Below, one piece after another: positions 35,503 through 47,603 of a stretch of 64,000 nucleotides of DNA; position 1 is the stretch's first letter; each line of letters starts with the position of its first letter. Source of the DNA: Candolleomyces eurysporus (lineage: Eukaryota; Basidiomycota; Agaricomycetes; Agaricales; Psathyrellaceae); assembly GCA_027579435.1 (NCBI GenBank), contig JANBPK010001197.1, positions 1 to 64,000 of the forward strand. Direction: 5' to 3'. The notes beneath the pieces were generated by a model that saw only the letters and a program-made list of their open reading frames with translations, had not been told where the DNA came from and did not search any database. A program made the position numbers and the translations under genes.

Positions 35503-37002
35503 GGGTGAAAACGACGGTGATGTGGATGGATGGGAGGGGATGCAGCTACAAGGGGGGACTTGGCTCCACTGAGGGGACAGTAGGGGCTCGAGTCGAAGGA
35601 GTCGGTCGGTGTGGGGGATAAATCAAGCACTGGATAATGCCCGATTCTTATGGGAAATTCTGGGGTGACGGGATTCCCGGTTCACTGAGAGGCCGCTCCG
35701 ACAGCCACTTGCAGCCTGTACGCAAACCAGAAAATACACAGTATCAGATGGAATGAAAAACGACGACTGATTATCACGAAGAAAGACTCACCCGCTCGAT
35801 TAAAATTGCAGTTAAATCCAAAATACCCAGTACCCACTCCCTGCCTCTCGGCGCTGATAGGCGCCGAATGCCCAAAAAAGGACAGCTCACCGTTGGAGTT
35901 TGGCGTTGCCCGAGGTAAATCGGACTTTGGTCACCGCGTCAAGGACAACCGGTGCAGGTGGGTAGAACAGGGCAGGGCAAACGGACACCGTACAGCAAGG
36001 ACTCGTGAAAGGCGACCAGAAATTGGGGGACGAAATGCAAGCAATGCTCCGAGGGTTGACGACTTTTCACCGATATATCGGCAAACCACTTGCTGTAAAT
36101 GCCGTTAGTCAATAGCAACGGGCATTTGCGCCTAAGGACCACTGCATACCTGACGGTTGTTACAACCAATGACGATGCTCTAAAGCATTGCTTTCGAGCA
36201 CCGTGCACTTTACGTTTCAACCGCAATAGAACGGTATCCGTTATTGATGATAATGATAAAGAAAAGAACGACAGGGAGAAAGTCGTCTCGTGCCGTCGTA
36301 AAAATGGAACCCTGAAACGGGGGAGGGTGGGTTTGTTCGGGATCTGGTGTGTCACTGTGTCTTTCAATGGGTCGGTTTTTTGTGCATGGGTTCTCATGAC
36401 TCGAGTTGTATCGAGTGGCCACCTCCGCCTCGTGTTGGACGCTTCTTGTATTTCTTGTTCTGGCTCTCAAAGAGCTGTCGCTAACACTTCCAATTCCAGA
36501 TATATATCTCTGATGAATAGAGGGCACACGAGGCAGCCATCTGATTGTTGTGGGTCGTGTATAGATCAACATCTAGACATGCAAGCTCGGAAGTACGGCT
36601 CAAGAATAAGAGGTGTGTGTCTGTCGTGATATGATGATCTTAGGCAGTGTTTCAGCGAAAATCAGAAGAAATGCTTACCTCAAACCAAAGTACCTCTAAG
36701 TTCAACATTGACACGCAGGGTCTCAGGGTCGCCGTGAATCGACATTGGTCAGAGGGCTGTGGAAGTTGAAACAAGATTGGCGGGGGCAACGGGGAACAGC
36801 GGAGCGCACGGGGGCTGTGCAAAACGCGATGTTACCTTTGAACCGGAAAGCGCCCAAAATTTTCCCTCAGATCCAGATATGAAAAGCTCTATCACTAAAG
36901 TATGAAGTTAGGTATAAGCAATGGAGGGCTTGATAGCATTCAAAGCAGGAAATACAAATAAAACATACTAAAAGAGCTAGCATGCATGAAACGCGACACC
37001 AC
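35503..37002. other. Intergenic, nothing recognised
   Basis: About 1.5 kb between two minus-strand genes, presumably mostly promoter of the gene at 35502. Open frames on both strands around 36.1-36.6 kb overlap each other and show no domain. Confidence 0.45.
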
Positions 37003-38716
37003 TCACGCCGAGACGGGAGCCGCTGTATCGGCCGAATCTTTCAATTCATTCGTCTCGGGGCTGGCAGTAGGGGAAGATGGAGATTGGTCCTTGTCAGCTA
37101 TGTCCTCAGGCTCTACCTGGACGACCTCTTCAGTGCTTGAAGGAGGGGCAGATGCCTCCGCATCTACCTCCGTCTCCGTTGAATCCTCCNACCTTGGGTG
37201 CTTCGGGGGCAGTTGGCTCAGACGGGGTTGTCTCCACTTCTGATTCCTTCTCCGAAGGTTCGGGTTCAGCCTCATCCTCTACATTATGAAAGTCAGATCA
37301 AGTGCATAGAGAGCGGTCGAGAACTTACCAGCAGCCTCCAATTTTGGGTCCGGGGCTTCTTGTGGCTCGTCCTCAGCGTGTGTTTCTTCAGGAGAAGGCT
37401 CTTCCGTAGGTGGAACCGCATCTTCGGCGGGCGGTCGGGCGGTAGGTAACGATGGCGCCAAGTCGTCATCTGCATTAAGGGAAAGCTCTGCCGGCGTCTC
37501 TGCGGCTCGGGCAGCCAACTCCTCGATAATAGAACTGGCTTCACTCGGAACCATGGTATCGGTTCGGTTGCGCCCCATGCGACGAGGGCTGCCCTCCGCT
37601 GCCAACCCTGGTGGACTTCGGGTGTCGATGTCAACGCTAAGGTGCTGAGAGGAAGATGAAGCTGGTAGGGAAGGCTCCGGATCCGTGTGTAGCATCTGGG
37701 ACGAATGGCTGGGATCCAGAGAAGCGGAAAGGAGACGTGGGGCGGGAACATCTCTTCCTTGGTCTTCGTCACCTCCCATGGCGCTAGCGAAAGCGTCCGA
37801 TGGAATAGGAAGGAAGTCGGGAGGGACGAGCTCGAATTTTTCGCTGAGAGCAAGGAATCTTCTGTACAACGAGGATTCTACTTCTGCCTGCATGAAGATC
37901 TCCTTGTGGTGAAAGAAAGCATGGGCAAAAATACGTCCTAGCCGACGGGCAAGGGAGGCGAAATGACGATGGGAAGTAGGCGGAATTTGCAGTCTAAAAC
38001 ACAATATTAACAGATGACACGTCGAGCACCCGTTGGCTCTCACCTCGACGGGAACGCACGCGGAGAGTTCAACAGGGCGGTCGCGCTGTCCAGCGTATGC
38101 AAAATATAATCTATAGCACAGCATTGCTGGGCAACCAATGTTAGCCTCACCCCCCAACTGAACGGCACAGAACTCACCTCCATCGACCCTTCGTTGCCGT
38201 GGGCCACGCATAGGTACAGCCATTCCCCAGCCTTCATTTCGGGGCATGACTGGCGCGTACATTCCTGCTGCAACGACGTGATCAACGGTTGTGTAAGGTC
38301 CTGTGCAAGCCGTCTACCAGCGAATTTGAGCATCCTGAACAGCACTCAACGTCACGTCGACCGCGTACCTGAGCTGCTCATAGATCCAACACCACTTGTC
38401 AACGGCGACGCTTTTGTCGCCCTCTTTCTCCTCCTTCTGGTCTTCAGATGCACTGGAGTCGCTGTCTTTACCGGGCAGCGACGTGATAGCCTCCACGTCG
38501 TGCACGTCGAGCCGAATGAGCAACGAAATGTATTCCTGCAGTTGGAACGCGCTGTCCAGCGAGGCGAGCGATGGTAGCGTTTTAACAGGGTAGAATGTTG
38601 AAATTCTTGAGCCCCTAAGCGGCCGCTGTATACCTGCTGCCATCGTGGAGGTCGTCGTCGTCGTCGTCCGAATCGTCGGTGTCGTTGTTGTCGATGTCGA
38701 GAACAACGTCCGGCAT
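37003..38716 (-). CDS. MOB family protein (MOB4/phocein-like) with acidic C-terminal extension
   Basis: MOB proteins are adaptors of NDR/LATS kinases; the MOB4/phocein branch is a subunit of the STRIPAK complex. Exon 1 starts at 38716 with MPDVVLDIDNN and a run of Asp. The MOB fold follows across several introns: CWIYEQLR, LAQDLTQPLI, QSCPEMKAGEWLYLCVAHG, CCAIDYILHTLDSATALLNS, SHRHFASLARRLGRIFAHAF, SSLYRRFLALSEKFELVPPD. The Cys and His pairs of the zinc site are present. Beyond the domain, about 230 residues of acidic, Pro/Ser/Glu-rich sequence extend to PVSA and stop at 37003. An N at 37190 breaks the frame there; removal restores EAPKVEDSTETE. An intron near 37280-37325 joins LEAAG to DEAEPE. 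Confidence 0.92.
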
Positions 38717-38977
38717 CGCCTACACTGTTTAGATAATACTTTTGATGAGCCCTATTTTCAGTCTTACGTCGGATCTGTCGGGAGCGTGGAAACTGTGCGC
38801 CTGATCCGCTGACCCCTCTTTGATCAAATCACTTGGACAAGGATTAATGGCATCTCCAAATTGTAAGTATTCGGCCGTGATACATGCATACTTCGACGAC
38901 AAACAAAGAGAGCCGAGACTTGGTACCGAAGCGGATAGGAAGCATGTATGTAGAACAAATTGACTATTTTAAAAGGT

Positions 38978-40023
38978 TCACAAGCACTGGGAGTACCACT
39001 GATTGACCACTTGGCATGTCGCTCCGGATTGGCAGCAAGTAGAACCGCCCCAGCCTTGGCCGCCGCACTGACCGTAGCTACTAGCACAGTTTCCTGTCGG
39101 AGGGGGAACAGTAGCGCTGGTGGTGGTAGTGGGAGTGGTGGGTGTGCTGGTGGTGGTGGGTGGATTGCTGACGCCCTCGTAGATGGCACGGGTCCAGAAA
39201 TCCCNAAGTATGGGTGGCCATCCAGTTCTGACCGCTGGGGGCAGGGGTGTGGTCACCTCCGTGAGCGATCCACCAGACGGGGTAGCCAGCAGAGCATGTA
39301 TACTCCGTCTTGATGTAGTTGCTGTCGGCGCCACGAGGGGGCTCTGAAGCGGTCTTGGTCTGGCAGCTGTTGACGCGAAGGTAGCGATCTCGGAGTCCAC
39401 GGCCCTGGCTGACGTTGAGAACGGAGTCTACCACACCGTGGATACCAAGGTATGCAATCTTGGTCTCGCCCCCGGTGCAACCGCTGAGCTGCGCGCCTCC
39501 AATAACGGACACGGCGCGGAAGACGTCTGCATAATTTTAGGTCAGAACGAGGCTCGCAGAAGGTATCGTGGCGCTTACTAGCGCGAGAGCAAGCAAGTGA
39601 GTACGACATTCCACCGCCGTAACTGAAACCAGTCGAGAAGATCTGCTTTTCATCGACGCACAAGCTGTTCTGCAACTCCGTCAGGAGCTGATCGACAAAA
39701 TTCAGGTCGCGGTCGTTGGTGTTCGCCCACCCGTTGTCTATTCCGTTCGGGGCAACGAAGATCGCAGTCTCGTTTGCGAGATCGCGAAGACCGTAGTAGG
39801 CCGGAGCGACGTTGGTCATGCTTCCACCCAGCCAATGAAAGCCGAAGATGAGTTTGTACTCCCTGGTGGGACTGTAGTTGGCGGGAACTTGGAGGATGTA
39901 CTGTCGGCTGCCGATAGACTTGGTCCCGCTTGCCGGTGGGGTCTTGCCGCAGCCAGCGGTACCCCCGACAACACCATGAAGGACGGCAGCGAGAAGGAAG
40001 AAGAAGACGGTGACAGAAATCAT
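38978..40023 (-). CDS. Secreted feruloyl-esterase-like CE1 hydrolase with CBM1 (copy A)
   Basis: Secreted carbohydrate esterase that would free ferulic or related acids from arabinoxylan. A signal peptide ([20 protein letters not shown]) is followed by [10 protein letters not shown]. The alpha/beta hydrolase carries [13 protein letters not shown] (oxyanion region), [16 protein letters not shown] (GxSxG nucleophile), [12 protein letters not shown] (likely acid) and [15 protein letters not shown] (likely catalytic His). A Thr/Pro-rich linker leads to a CBM1 cellulose-binding module ([18 protein letters not shown], then WYSQCL). The single intron is 39527-39578. An N at 39205 breaks the frame; its removal gives [14 protein letters not shown], identical to copy B. 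It forms a tandem pair with the gene at 41505. Confidence 0.92.
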
Positions 40024-40096
40024 GGGGAACTAGTTAGGTGGGGTGGCCTAGTATACCTGGAAAAAGCAAAGAAGAGGGTCGACGCATCGAGGACAT

Positions 40097-40103
40097 TTTT
40101 ATA
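40097..40103 (-). promoter_or_regulatory. TATA box of esterase copy A
   Basis: The minus strand reads tataaaaa about 75 nt upstream of the ATG at 40023. The aligned site upstream of copy B (near 42615) reads gtacaaaa, a weakened TATA. Confidence 0.6.
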
Positions 40104-41504
40104 CCAAGGAAGAGACCAGGGAGAGCATTATCGAGTCGAGGAGCTTTCAACCATGATTCATCCGAGCTTGCGCCCATTTGTATGCAATGGTGCTAACCAC
40201 GAGGGTTGTGCCAAGACCATAGCCGACGGAGTCGGGAGATTTTTCTCATCATATAGCGCAAGAAAACTCACCCATGTCCAGCTACGTCTTCCTAACCACG
40301 CTCATACTGGTCTCTGAACGTCTCTGTCGAATCGAAGCGCGTAATCCCCTTTTCCGCACGAACGGTAAACCCGTGATCAGTCTTCTTCACCTAGGGAGAT
40401 GTGTTCTATGGCTCGCTACCGAGAGCTAAGGCGTCCTGTCGAGTTCGGCTGATTGTCTGTCGCACGCGCGCATCCTGCTTTTAAATTTCCAGCGTCGACT
40501 AAGCCGTCTTCTTGCCCTACTTGAATCGGTCTGCGGGATTCAAGCTTGCGAAAAAAGAGTGAAATGGGGCAACAAAGGCTCCAGGTGTTTGAGAAGCGAT
40601 CACTGGGACAATCGTTCAGAATAGCGCGGAAACTTAGAAGTTAGAAGCTTATCGCCGAGATCATACCTATCAGTGGGTCCTCGGTCTTCTGAATCTATTC
40701 TGACATCATTCTCTCCCTCCAGGTCTTTGTGAGGTGGGCTTCCAGAGATATTTGCGCCACCTGTACGAAAGAGTCCATACACCGTTTTAATACCGGCCTA
40801 ATTGGTATATCCTGGGATTAGACGTTGGCAGCCACCAATCACCGAGAAGATGATCTAGCCGAGTCGATAAAAGAGCTACTAGATGACTGGGCTGCTGAGT
40901 GTAGACGATGCGTAAGTAACGTTTAACAGTTATCTTTCAACCTAAAAAGGACCTGCTTACCTTTTGCGTTCGAAAGCTTTGAAGCCCGATACCCGGCCTT
41001 CCCCCAATTTTCCGGCCTAATGAAGATACGAATGAGACATCTATCGCATTCAAGGTCTTCAAAGCCACACCTCATGCAAGTGATTTTCCAACACCTCGAG
41101 GACGAAGGAAGAGTCGAGCTGGATAACTGCGAGACAGGGTCTCGGGTACGAAGTCTGGAGTCAAGGGGATTGTCGAGTGAGAGGCATCCTATCAAAACTC
41201 AAAAGGGTCATGCTTACCGTTTGTACCCAAGGTCTTCAAAACGGATCCCCCATTGACTGCCAACTTGCCAGAACCCTAGACATCAAAGTCAGCGTGAATG
41301 AAAGCTTAGCAGGGGTCGTATTGTAAACGAGAGACGGAGCCTGTACCAACGTATCTCTCAATTTTTATATAGTTTATGCGACGAATGCAGGGAAAGCCCT
41401 GCAATAATTCGTGGAATCAGCGAAGAAAGCAAGTCAAGATTTGGCATCTGAGTCAGGACGGATGGGGAGTATGTACATGGAGCAATGCCGCTGTTATCGA
41501 AGGC
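40104..41504. other. Spacer between tandem esterase genes
   Basis: The left 220 bp is promoter sequence duplicated upstream of copy B (about 42657-42750). The rest shows only short open frames and no gene. Confidence 0.55.
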
Positions 41505-42545
41505 TCACGAGCACTGGGAGTACCACTGGTTGATCACCTGGCAGGCCGATCCGGATTGGCAGCAAGTAGAACCGGCCCAGCCCTGACCGCCGCACTGACC
41601 GTACTTAACACAACAGTTTCCGCTGGTGGGAGGGCTGGTGGTGGGAACGGGGGGGGCTGGAGGTGGGAGGAAGAGTGGGTGTGCTGGTGGTCGTGGGCGG
41701 GTTGCTGACGCCCTCGTAGATGGCACGGGTCCAGAAGTCCCAGGTATTGCTGGCCATATAATTCTGCCCCCAGGTGTGGTCACCTCCGTGAGCAATCCAC
41801 CAAACGGGGTAACCAGGATCGCAAGAGTATTCTGTCTTGATGTAGTTGGTATCGGAGCCGCGAGGGGGCTCTGATGCCTCTTCGGGCTGGCAGCCGTTGA
41901 CGCGAAGGTAGCGATCGCGGAGAGAACGGCCCATGCTGACGCTGAGAGCCTGGTCCTGCACACCGTGGATACCAAGGTAGGCAATCTTGGTTTCGCCATC
42001 CACGCAACCGCTGATCGACGCGCCCGCAAGAACGGACACGGCGCGGAAGACGTCTGCACAAATTTAGAAGAAAGCTTGCAGATGGGACCATGGTACTTAC
42101 TAGCCCGAGCACAAGCAAGCGCGTACGACATTGCACCGCCGTAACTGAAACCAGTCGAGAAGATCTGCTTCTCATCGACGCACAAGCTGTTCTGCACCTC
42201 TGTCAGGATCTGATCGACGAAGTCGACGTCGCGGTTGTTGGTGTTGGCCCAACCGGCATCGATCCCGTTTGGGGAGATGAAGATCGCAGTCTCGTTAGCG
42301 AGGGCGCGGATACCGTAGTAGTTCGGATGAATTTGGTTCATGCTACCACCCAGCGGGTGGAAGCCAAAGATGAGTTTGTACTCCCTGTTGGGGTCGTAGT
42401 TGGCAGGAACTTGGAGTATGTACTGTCGGCTACCGATGGACTTGGTGCCGCTCGCAGGTGCGGTCTTGCCGCAGCCAGCTGTACCGCCGACAACACCCTG
42501 AAGGACAGTAGCGAAAATGAAGAAAAAGGTGTGAACAGAGCGCAT
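41505..42545 (-). CDS. Secreted feruloyl-esterase-like CE1 hydrolase with CBM1 (copy B)
   Basis: Tandem paralogue of the gene at 38978 with the same layout: a signal peptide from [43 protein letters not shown] nucleophile, [21 protein letters not shown], a linker and CBM1 ([24 protein letters not shown]). One intron lies at the same position (about 42056-42101). A C8 run in the linker (G8 at 41649-41656 on the plus strand) puts the CBM1 out of frame; a C7 run would keep it in frame. As written, translation ends after SHQRKLLC without the CBM1. Start chosen at 42545, where the alignment with copy A begins. A one-base homopolymer error is the simplest explanation. Confidence 0.88.
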   Translation of the reverse strand: MRSVHTFFFIFATVLQGVVGGTAGCGKTAPASGTKSIGSRQYILQVPANYDPNREYKLIFGFHPLGGSMNQIHPNYYGIRALANETAIFISPNGIDAGWANTNNRDVDFVDQILTEVQNSLCVDEKQIFSTGFSYGGAMSYALACARASKYHGPICKLSSKFVQTSSAPCPFLRARRSAVAWMAKPRLPTLVSTVCRTRLSASAWAVLSAIATFASTAASPKRHQSPLAAPIPTTSRQNTLAILVTPFGGLLTEVTTPGGRIIWPAIPGTSGPVPSTRASATRPRPPAHPLFLPPPAPPVPTTSPPTSGNCCVKYGQCGGQGWAGSTCCQSGSACQVINQWYSQCS

Positions 42546-44417
42546 GGTGAACACGCTAGGTGAGGTGGACTAGGATGATTGAGGAAAGCCCAAAAGATCG
42601 AGACATCGAGGACAATTTTGTACGCACAGAAAAGAGAGCGTGCTATCGAGCGTTCAACCATGATTCATCCGAACTTGAACCCATTTGTACGATGGTGTTG
42701 GCCACGGGAAGTTTGTGCCAAGGCCATGGCCGACGGAGTCGGGCGATCTAATTCTCACCAGCAGAGCAGAAACGTCTTCCCAGCTGGCACACTGGCTCTG
42801 AGCGCCTCTTTGAGTCGAAGTGCGTAACCTTCTTTTCCGCACAACAGTAGACTCATGACCAATCGGGCCGCCCACAATCAAGAGCTGTCGAGTTTGACTG
42901 GATGTCTGTCGCGAGACAAGCGTCGACTGTTACAAGGCGCCAGTTCTTACCTAGTACCTAGTTTGATTCAGTCTGCGTGCTAGGGCCTACAAAGAGTATA
43001 GAATTGGACAGAGATGATTGACCAGGTGGAAAGAGAACCAGGTGGAAAGAGAACCTGAGCGGTTGGAGACATTTAGCAGAGGGTGCAGGTTTGCAAGGGT
43101 GTCGCTGGGTAATATCCGAGCCATGGTCACGCTCGGTTTCCGAGTCGCCTTCGACGTCACTTTTTTNCTGTCATGTCAGGTTCTCGTAATCCCGGAGAGC
43201 AACGTTATTTACAGCTCTCGGAATTTGTCCACAAGTAGAGGTGTTCCGGGGCATAAGGGATGCATCCCCGTTCAGGAAACGAGCTTGTTCGATTAGGGTT
43301 CTTCAGCAATCTTCGGAGTAATCTTCAAAGGATGGTGAGGGTACTTACTTCACTTTTCTGTGTAACCTTTTTCTGGTTGGAGGTCAGGAGCTGCAAGCAG
43401 GGAACCCTGAGCGATCGCGAGACCGGGAACAGAGAGGTCAGGGAAATTCCGTGCCTACTTGCGTTCCACTGTGGAAGTCACTTGCCGTTCTTTGAGGAAA
43501 GCCACCCCAAAATTTGAGCTTACCTCGAGGCTAAGCCCAAGCGAACCTCGATGATTTTCACAAGTAGAATGTAACAAAAGCGTAACAAGCCTGCCGTCAT
43601 CCGCCTATTTGCTACTATTTGTATATTGTACTTCAATCACGATAATTATAGCACCACCGCCCCCTTGACACTTTTGACCCAGAAGCGACGCTGTCCCAGA
43701 GGGTCGCTATCTTTCCAAATCCACGCCCGATCCTCAAACAATAACAATTTTGATCATCCTGGCAGGCTCCCCCGAGCCATGACATTTATATAGGTGCATC
43801 GTGAAAGACCAGGGTGAACCATGACGGTGTGTCGTGACTTGGACCCTCTTGGACCCTCTTCCCCACTTGAAAGGAAGCTTGATTAAATGTCTTTGGGCGT
43901 CTAGATACTATGCTACACCCGTTCATTGGCAGATGTATCAGTCATCTGTCAAACATATGAATTGCGTGACGAAGTACAAGCGCAAATTCGAACCAGGTCA
44001 GGTTTCAACATTGTCGCAGTCGCCTGCCCCCTAGTCTCGGAACTTTCGCCCTCGACTCGAAAGGCCTTCGACTTATTGACAACTTGCCACCGGACCTTGC
44101 TAATCTGTGCACGACACAGACCGTTCGAGCTCCCAACGGGCCACTACATTTCACCTGCCACCACGATAACATATGTGTGTGTGTTCAATTCGCTGTATAT
44201 AATACTCAAATCAGTACGTCTGCGGCCGAGCCGGGACGTCTGGACTGTTTCGAGTTCTTTTAAGCGCCGTCCAGGTGCAAGTACTTATACCAGCCTGCAG
44301 GTGCCAGCATGGTGGTTCACTGACAGCTGCCATCCGCTGGCGATACACGTTTGACCCTCACCTCTCAAGTCTCCCGCATCCCACTCTGCTACACGAGGCT
44401 GCTATCGATATCCAGCA
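42546..44417. other. Divergent intergenic region
   Basis: The left 280 bp is a diverged copy of the copy A promoter. Short direct repeats include caggtggaaagagaac twice at about 43023-43055 and ttggaccctc twice at about 43840-43858. An N at 43167 follows a T run. TATA-like tatataat near 44195 may serve the DUF7330 gene. No gene was found. Confidence 0.5.
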
Positions 44418-45878
44418 ATGGCCAAACGAGAGGCCTCTACTCGATCCGTCAGGACCCTGAGCCCTCCTCCCAACTACTCCAGCACCCAACCTCTCATCAT
44501 CGAGGATTTCCGCCAGAACGAGAGCGACGGCGCACCCTCAGGCTCAGGCAGTGCAGTAGAACAACTACGCCCATACGATCCCTACGCCATGACCAACGGT
44601 GAAAGGCGTGTACCTAACGACGATGCCGTCGCCGATAACCTCCTCCGCCTCCAAAGAACCTCCGAAAACCGAAGGACGGCAACAAACGGGAGTTCCATCG
44701 CTGGAACAGCCTCTTCCCCAGAAACCGAAACCATTTCTCACTTTTCCGGAGGACCGGGCTACGCTGCCTCCGTCTCTGGATCCCAATTTGAAGGAGACGG
44801 GAGAAGCATCGACGCACGCACGACCGCAGGCGAGACCCTGGGCGAAACCTTGGGCGAAAAGTTCAGAAACGGTTCGGAAAGAAATATCACCAACTTCATC
44901 AGCATCGTGCGCAAAGCCACACCACACCACCGAATCTTCTCCCTGTTCTACCCCAACCCCAAGATCATCGATACGTTCTACATCGACCCGCACCTCCGGG
45001 TACCCGGCGGTGTCCTGCACGCTGTCCAATCGTCCTCCCTTCGTCCAACAAACACGCTAGCACCACAAGGTTCCCGCAGAGCAGAGCAACAACGGGATCA
45101 ACGAAAGAACAAGCACCGTAAAAACTTGTCTCTGGAACTGGAAGATGGGCAGATGAATGTCATCATACACTTGATCGCAGACTGCGATCCCAGCTCTTCG
45201 ATTAGCCGTCGTCTCCGATCCCCAGACTCTGTAGCATCTCGACTTGGGAATACGAGTGCTCTGAGGAGACCGATGATCCAGCCACGCACAACCATCACGG
45301 CCAGCCTTTCAACGACCAGACCCAAGACGTTCAAAGCCTATCCGATGTTCTTGAAAATCGTAAGCCCTTGTATTGCAAGCAGGAATCGGACAATGTTTAC
45401 TCACCTTTTTTCATGATATGACCACGAACAGCATGCCCCGCAACCTCGCCCACCCTTCTTCCTCCAAGCAACATGCACTTCACCAGGGCGTACAGTTACA
45501 AGGTCTCCGGTGACTTTCTACCTCCCTCGCTCCTTCCACGGGCCAATCAACCTGAGAATTCAGGTTGGCAACATCGATCATCATCTCTGGCTCTCGCCTG
45601 GCGTGATGGGTGTTGCAAGGATGATGAGCGAGGACGAGACGAGCAGAGGATACTTCCTCGGTGCCCTCCCAGATACTCTCGATGAAGAGGAGTCTGGAGA
45701 TGAAGGCCCCATGCCTGCAATTGTGACACCGGAGCGTGAAGAAGAAGAGTGGCAGGGCGACAAAGCAGAAATCGATGTCGGAAACGGTAGACTTAGGATT
45801 CTCTTCGAAGACGAGAAACTCGAAGGAATGCCCGAGCTTTCGAGCAAGGGATGGATATGGCCCGCGAAGTGGGGTTAG
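44418..45878 (+). CDS. DUF7330 domain protein
   Basis: Basidiomycete family of unknown function with a beta-rich DUF7330 domain. It starts [20 protein letters not shown] with a disordered Ser-rich N-terminus of about 150 residues. The domain begins near [19 protein letters not shown], continues through [19 protein letters not shown] and ends with [18 protein letters not shown], then GYFLGALPD and [12 protein letters not shown]. The stop is at 45876-45878. The last intron (donor GTAAGCCC at about 45360, acceptor TTCACCAG at about 45489) joins LENR to TVTRSPV. It needs a frame change somewhere in 45160-45230, where a further intron (possible donor GTCATC near 45160, acceptor CCCCAG near 45228) or an indel must lie. 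The internal exon structure is therefore provisional. Confidence 0.72.
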
Positions 45879-46120
45879 CTAGCTTCTCCATACAGGATTG
45901 AAATAGGAACCGGAAACCATACTGCCTATTTGACACTATTATTATTCCGCAGAATTGAATGAATGAATCAGAACCGGCGATATTCCCTGGTGTTGTATCA
46001 TGGAGTGACATATCAGACATGTGCATACGTACAACGAGCATAATGTAAAATCTCTCCGCGAGCGACCAGGTCCACTCGGAGACTCCGCTTTTGACAAACC
46101 CCATCTTACACGAGGGCCAC

Positions 46121-46848
46121 TTAGAAGGTTGAGGGCCGCTTGGCGACGAATGTCGAGCGAACCTTGGGGACACGGTGGGGGAGGGGGAACTTGAGGCCGG
46201 GCTCCAAGAGCTGCTTGATGTATGGGCGGCGAACTTCCTCGGTCTTCTCAATCTCAACAACACGCAAGATCTATAGAGAAGGTCAAAGTCAGCCAAGAAA
46301 AGAACCAATGAAGAGAAGGGGCTGCGTACGTGGATCGACCGGAATCGGGCACGGTGGCGGGCAGCCATGTCCTGGTACAAGCTCCTGACAGCATCAACAC
46401 GGCTGAGCTCACGGTACTCCTTGTACATGTTGTGGGTGCCAGAGCGCGAGTCGTATCGGAGCCAGATACCAAAGTTCTTGACCTTCAGGGGCTTCTTCTC
46501 GTGGATCTAAAAAAGAGTGATAGTACACCGCAAGCAAAAGTGCGCAACCTGAAGTCAGCGATCCCGCTCCGCCTGCCTCTTGAGGGCTGCAAGGGACATT
46601 AAGATACTAACGACGTTCACACCGATGATTTCACCGGAGGCCTTCTTGACCTTCTTCAGTTGCCTGGAGCAAATTGTAAGCAAATCGGCGAGAAAATCAG
46701 GATCTATAACATACCTCAAGAAGTACCAGAATCGCGACTTGGCGACGACCTCGTTGGGGGCGAAAATTCGCATCCTGTAGATTTTAGGGGTGGGCTCATG
46801 CTCGGTGGGGAGATGGCGACCGATGACCTGGTATTCTTGAAGACCCAT
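46121..46848 (-). CDS. RPL20: 60S ribosomal protein L20 (eL20, L18a)
   Basis: Cytosolic large-subunit ribosomal protein. Four coding exons start at ATG 46848 ([20 protein letters not shown]), with [21 protein letters not shown], then [15 protein letters not shown], then [40 protein letters not shown] and HRARFRSIH. The last exon runs [20 protein letters not shown] to AKRPSTF and stop TAA at 46121. Introns are about 45-65 nt with clear GT-AG ends. An AG directly before the ATG (tttttcag) suggests a leader intron in the 5' untranslated region, common in fungal ribosomal protein genes. Length about 175 residues, normal. Confidence 0.95.
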
Positions 46849-47603
46849 TCTGAAAAAAGAGCTGTGTTAGCTCCCAGCCAATTTGACGGCATCCAAACGA
46901 CGCCCGATGCATCCAGCTCATTTCTGCATGGATTTTGCCCATTCTTTCGCGATATAGCATGGAGGAGCCATCCAAAACGCCATGGAACAGAGAAATAGCG
47001 TACTCACTCTGCGGTTGGTGGTTTCTTGAGGAGGCGTCGACGGCGGTACGTTGTGGACAGAGACGGCGTTTGTTTGGCCTTGCTTCATCAAATCATTTCG
47101 GCAAATGCCGCGCCGTGTATTGGCAGAGCGCCCTACATCATTCCCTCCGTAACCTGTTGCTCTCGTCAACGTCGTACTCGATGAACTCCAGCATTGTCGA
47201 GCGCGACGTCGACACTACCAGCGCTGTATCCCTATACATTTATGCTCGAGCGACCACCGTCTTGCCTGATTGTCGTATATGGCGCTTTATTCCCAAGCGA
47301 TCCCACAGTGACCCACGCTGAAGTCGCGAAGAGCTCAATTCTTTTGTTGGAAGCCAGGAAGGGTAATATACGAATGATGACTGGTGCTCAATATCTACCT
47401 TTGCAGGTCCCATGATCTTCTTATGAGATGGGTGCGGCTCAGCATTTCACGGGCCGATTACTAGTGCTTCTAATTATTGCTCATTCCCGTTTCGCCCCTG
47501 CTCCATGGAACTGCTTAAATAGCGTCAGGATCTGGGCGATGCTATAAACTGCTTACCCTGTATCCTTGCTACCTTGAATCCCTGTCACTCTGATATCTCT
47601 GAT
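46849..47603. other. Divergent promoter region between eL20 and the dioxygenase
   Basis: Holds the leader of eL20 on the left and the promoter of the dioxygenase on the right. Open frames at 46935-47321 have no domain content. Confidence 0.5.

Noticed and set aside
46935..47321. Plus-strand frame of 128 codons between eL20 and the dioxygenase
   Set aside because: No recognisable protein content and it covers the likely leader and promoter of eL20.
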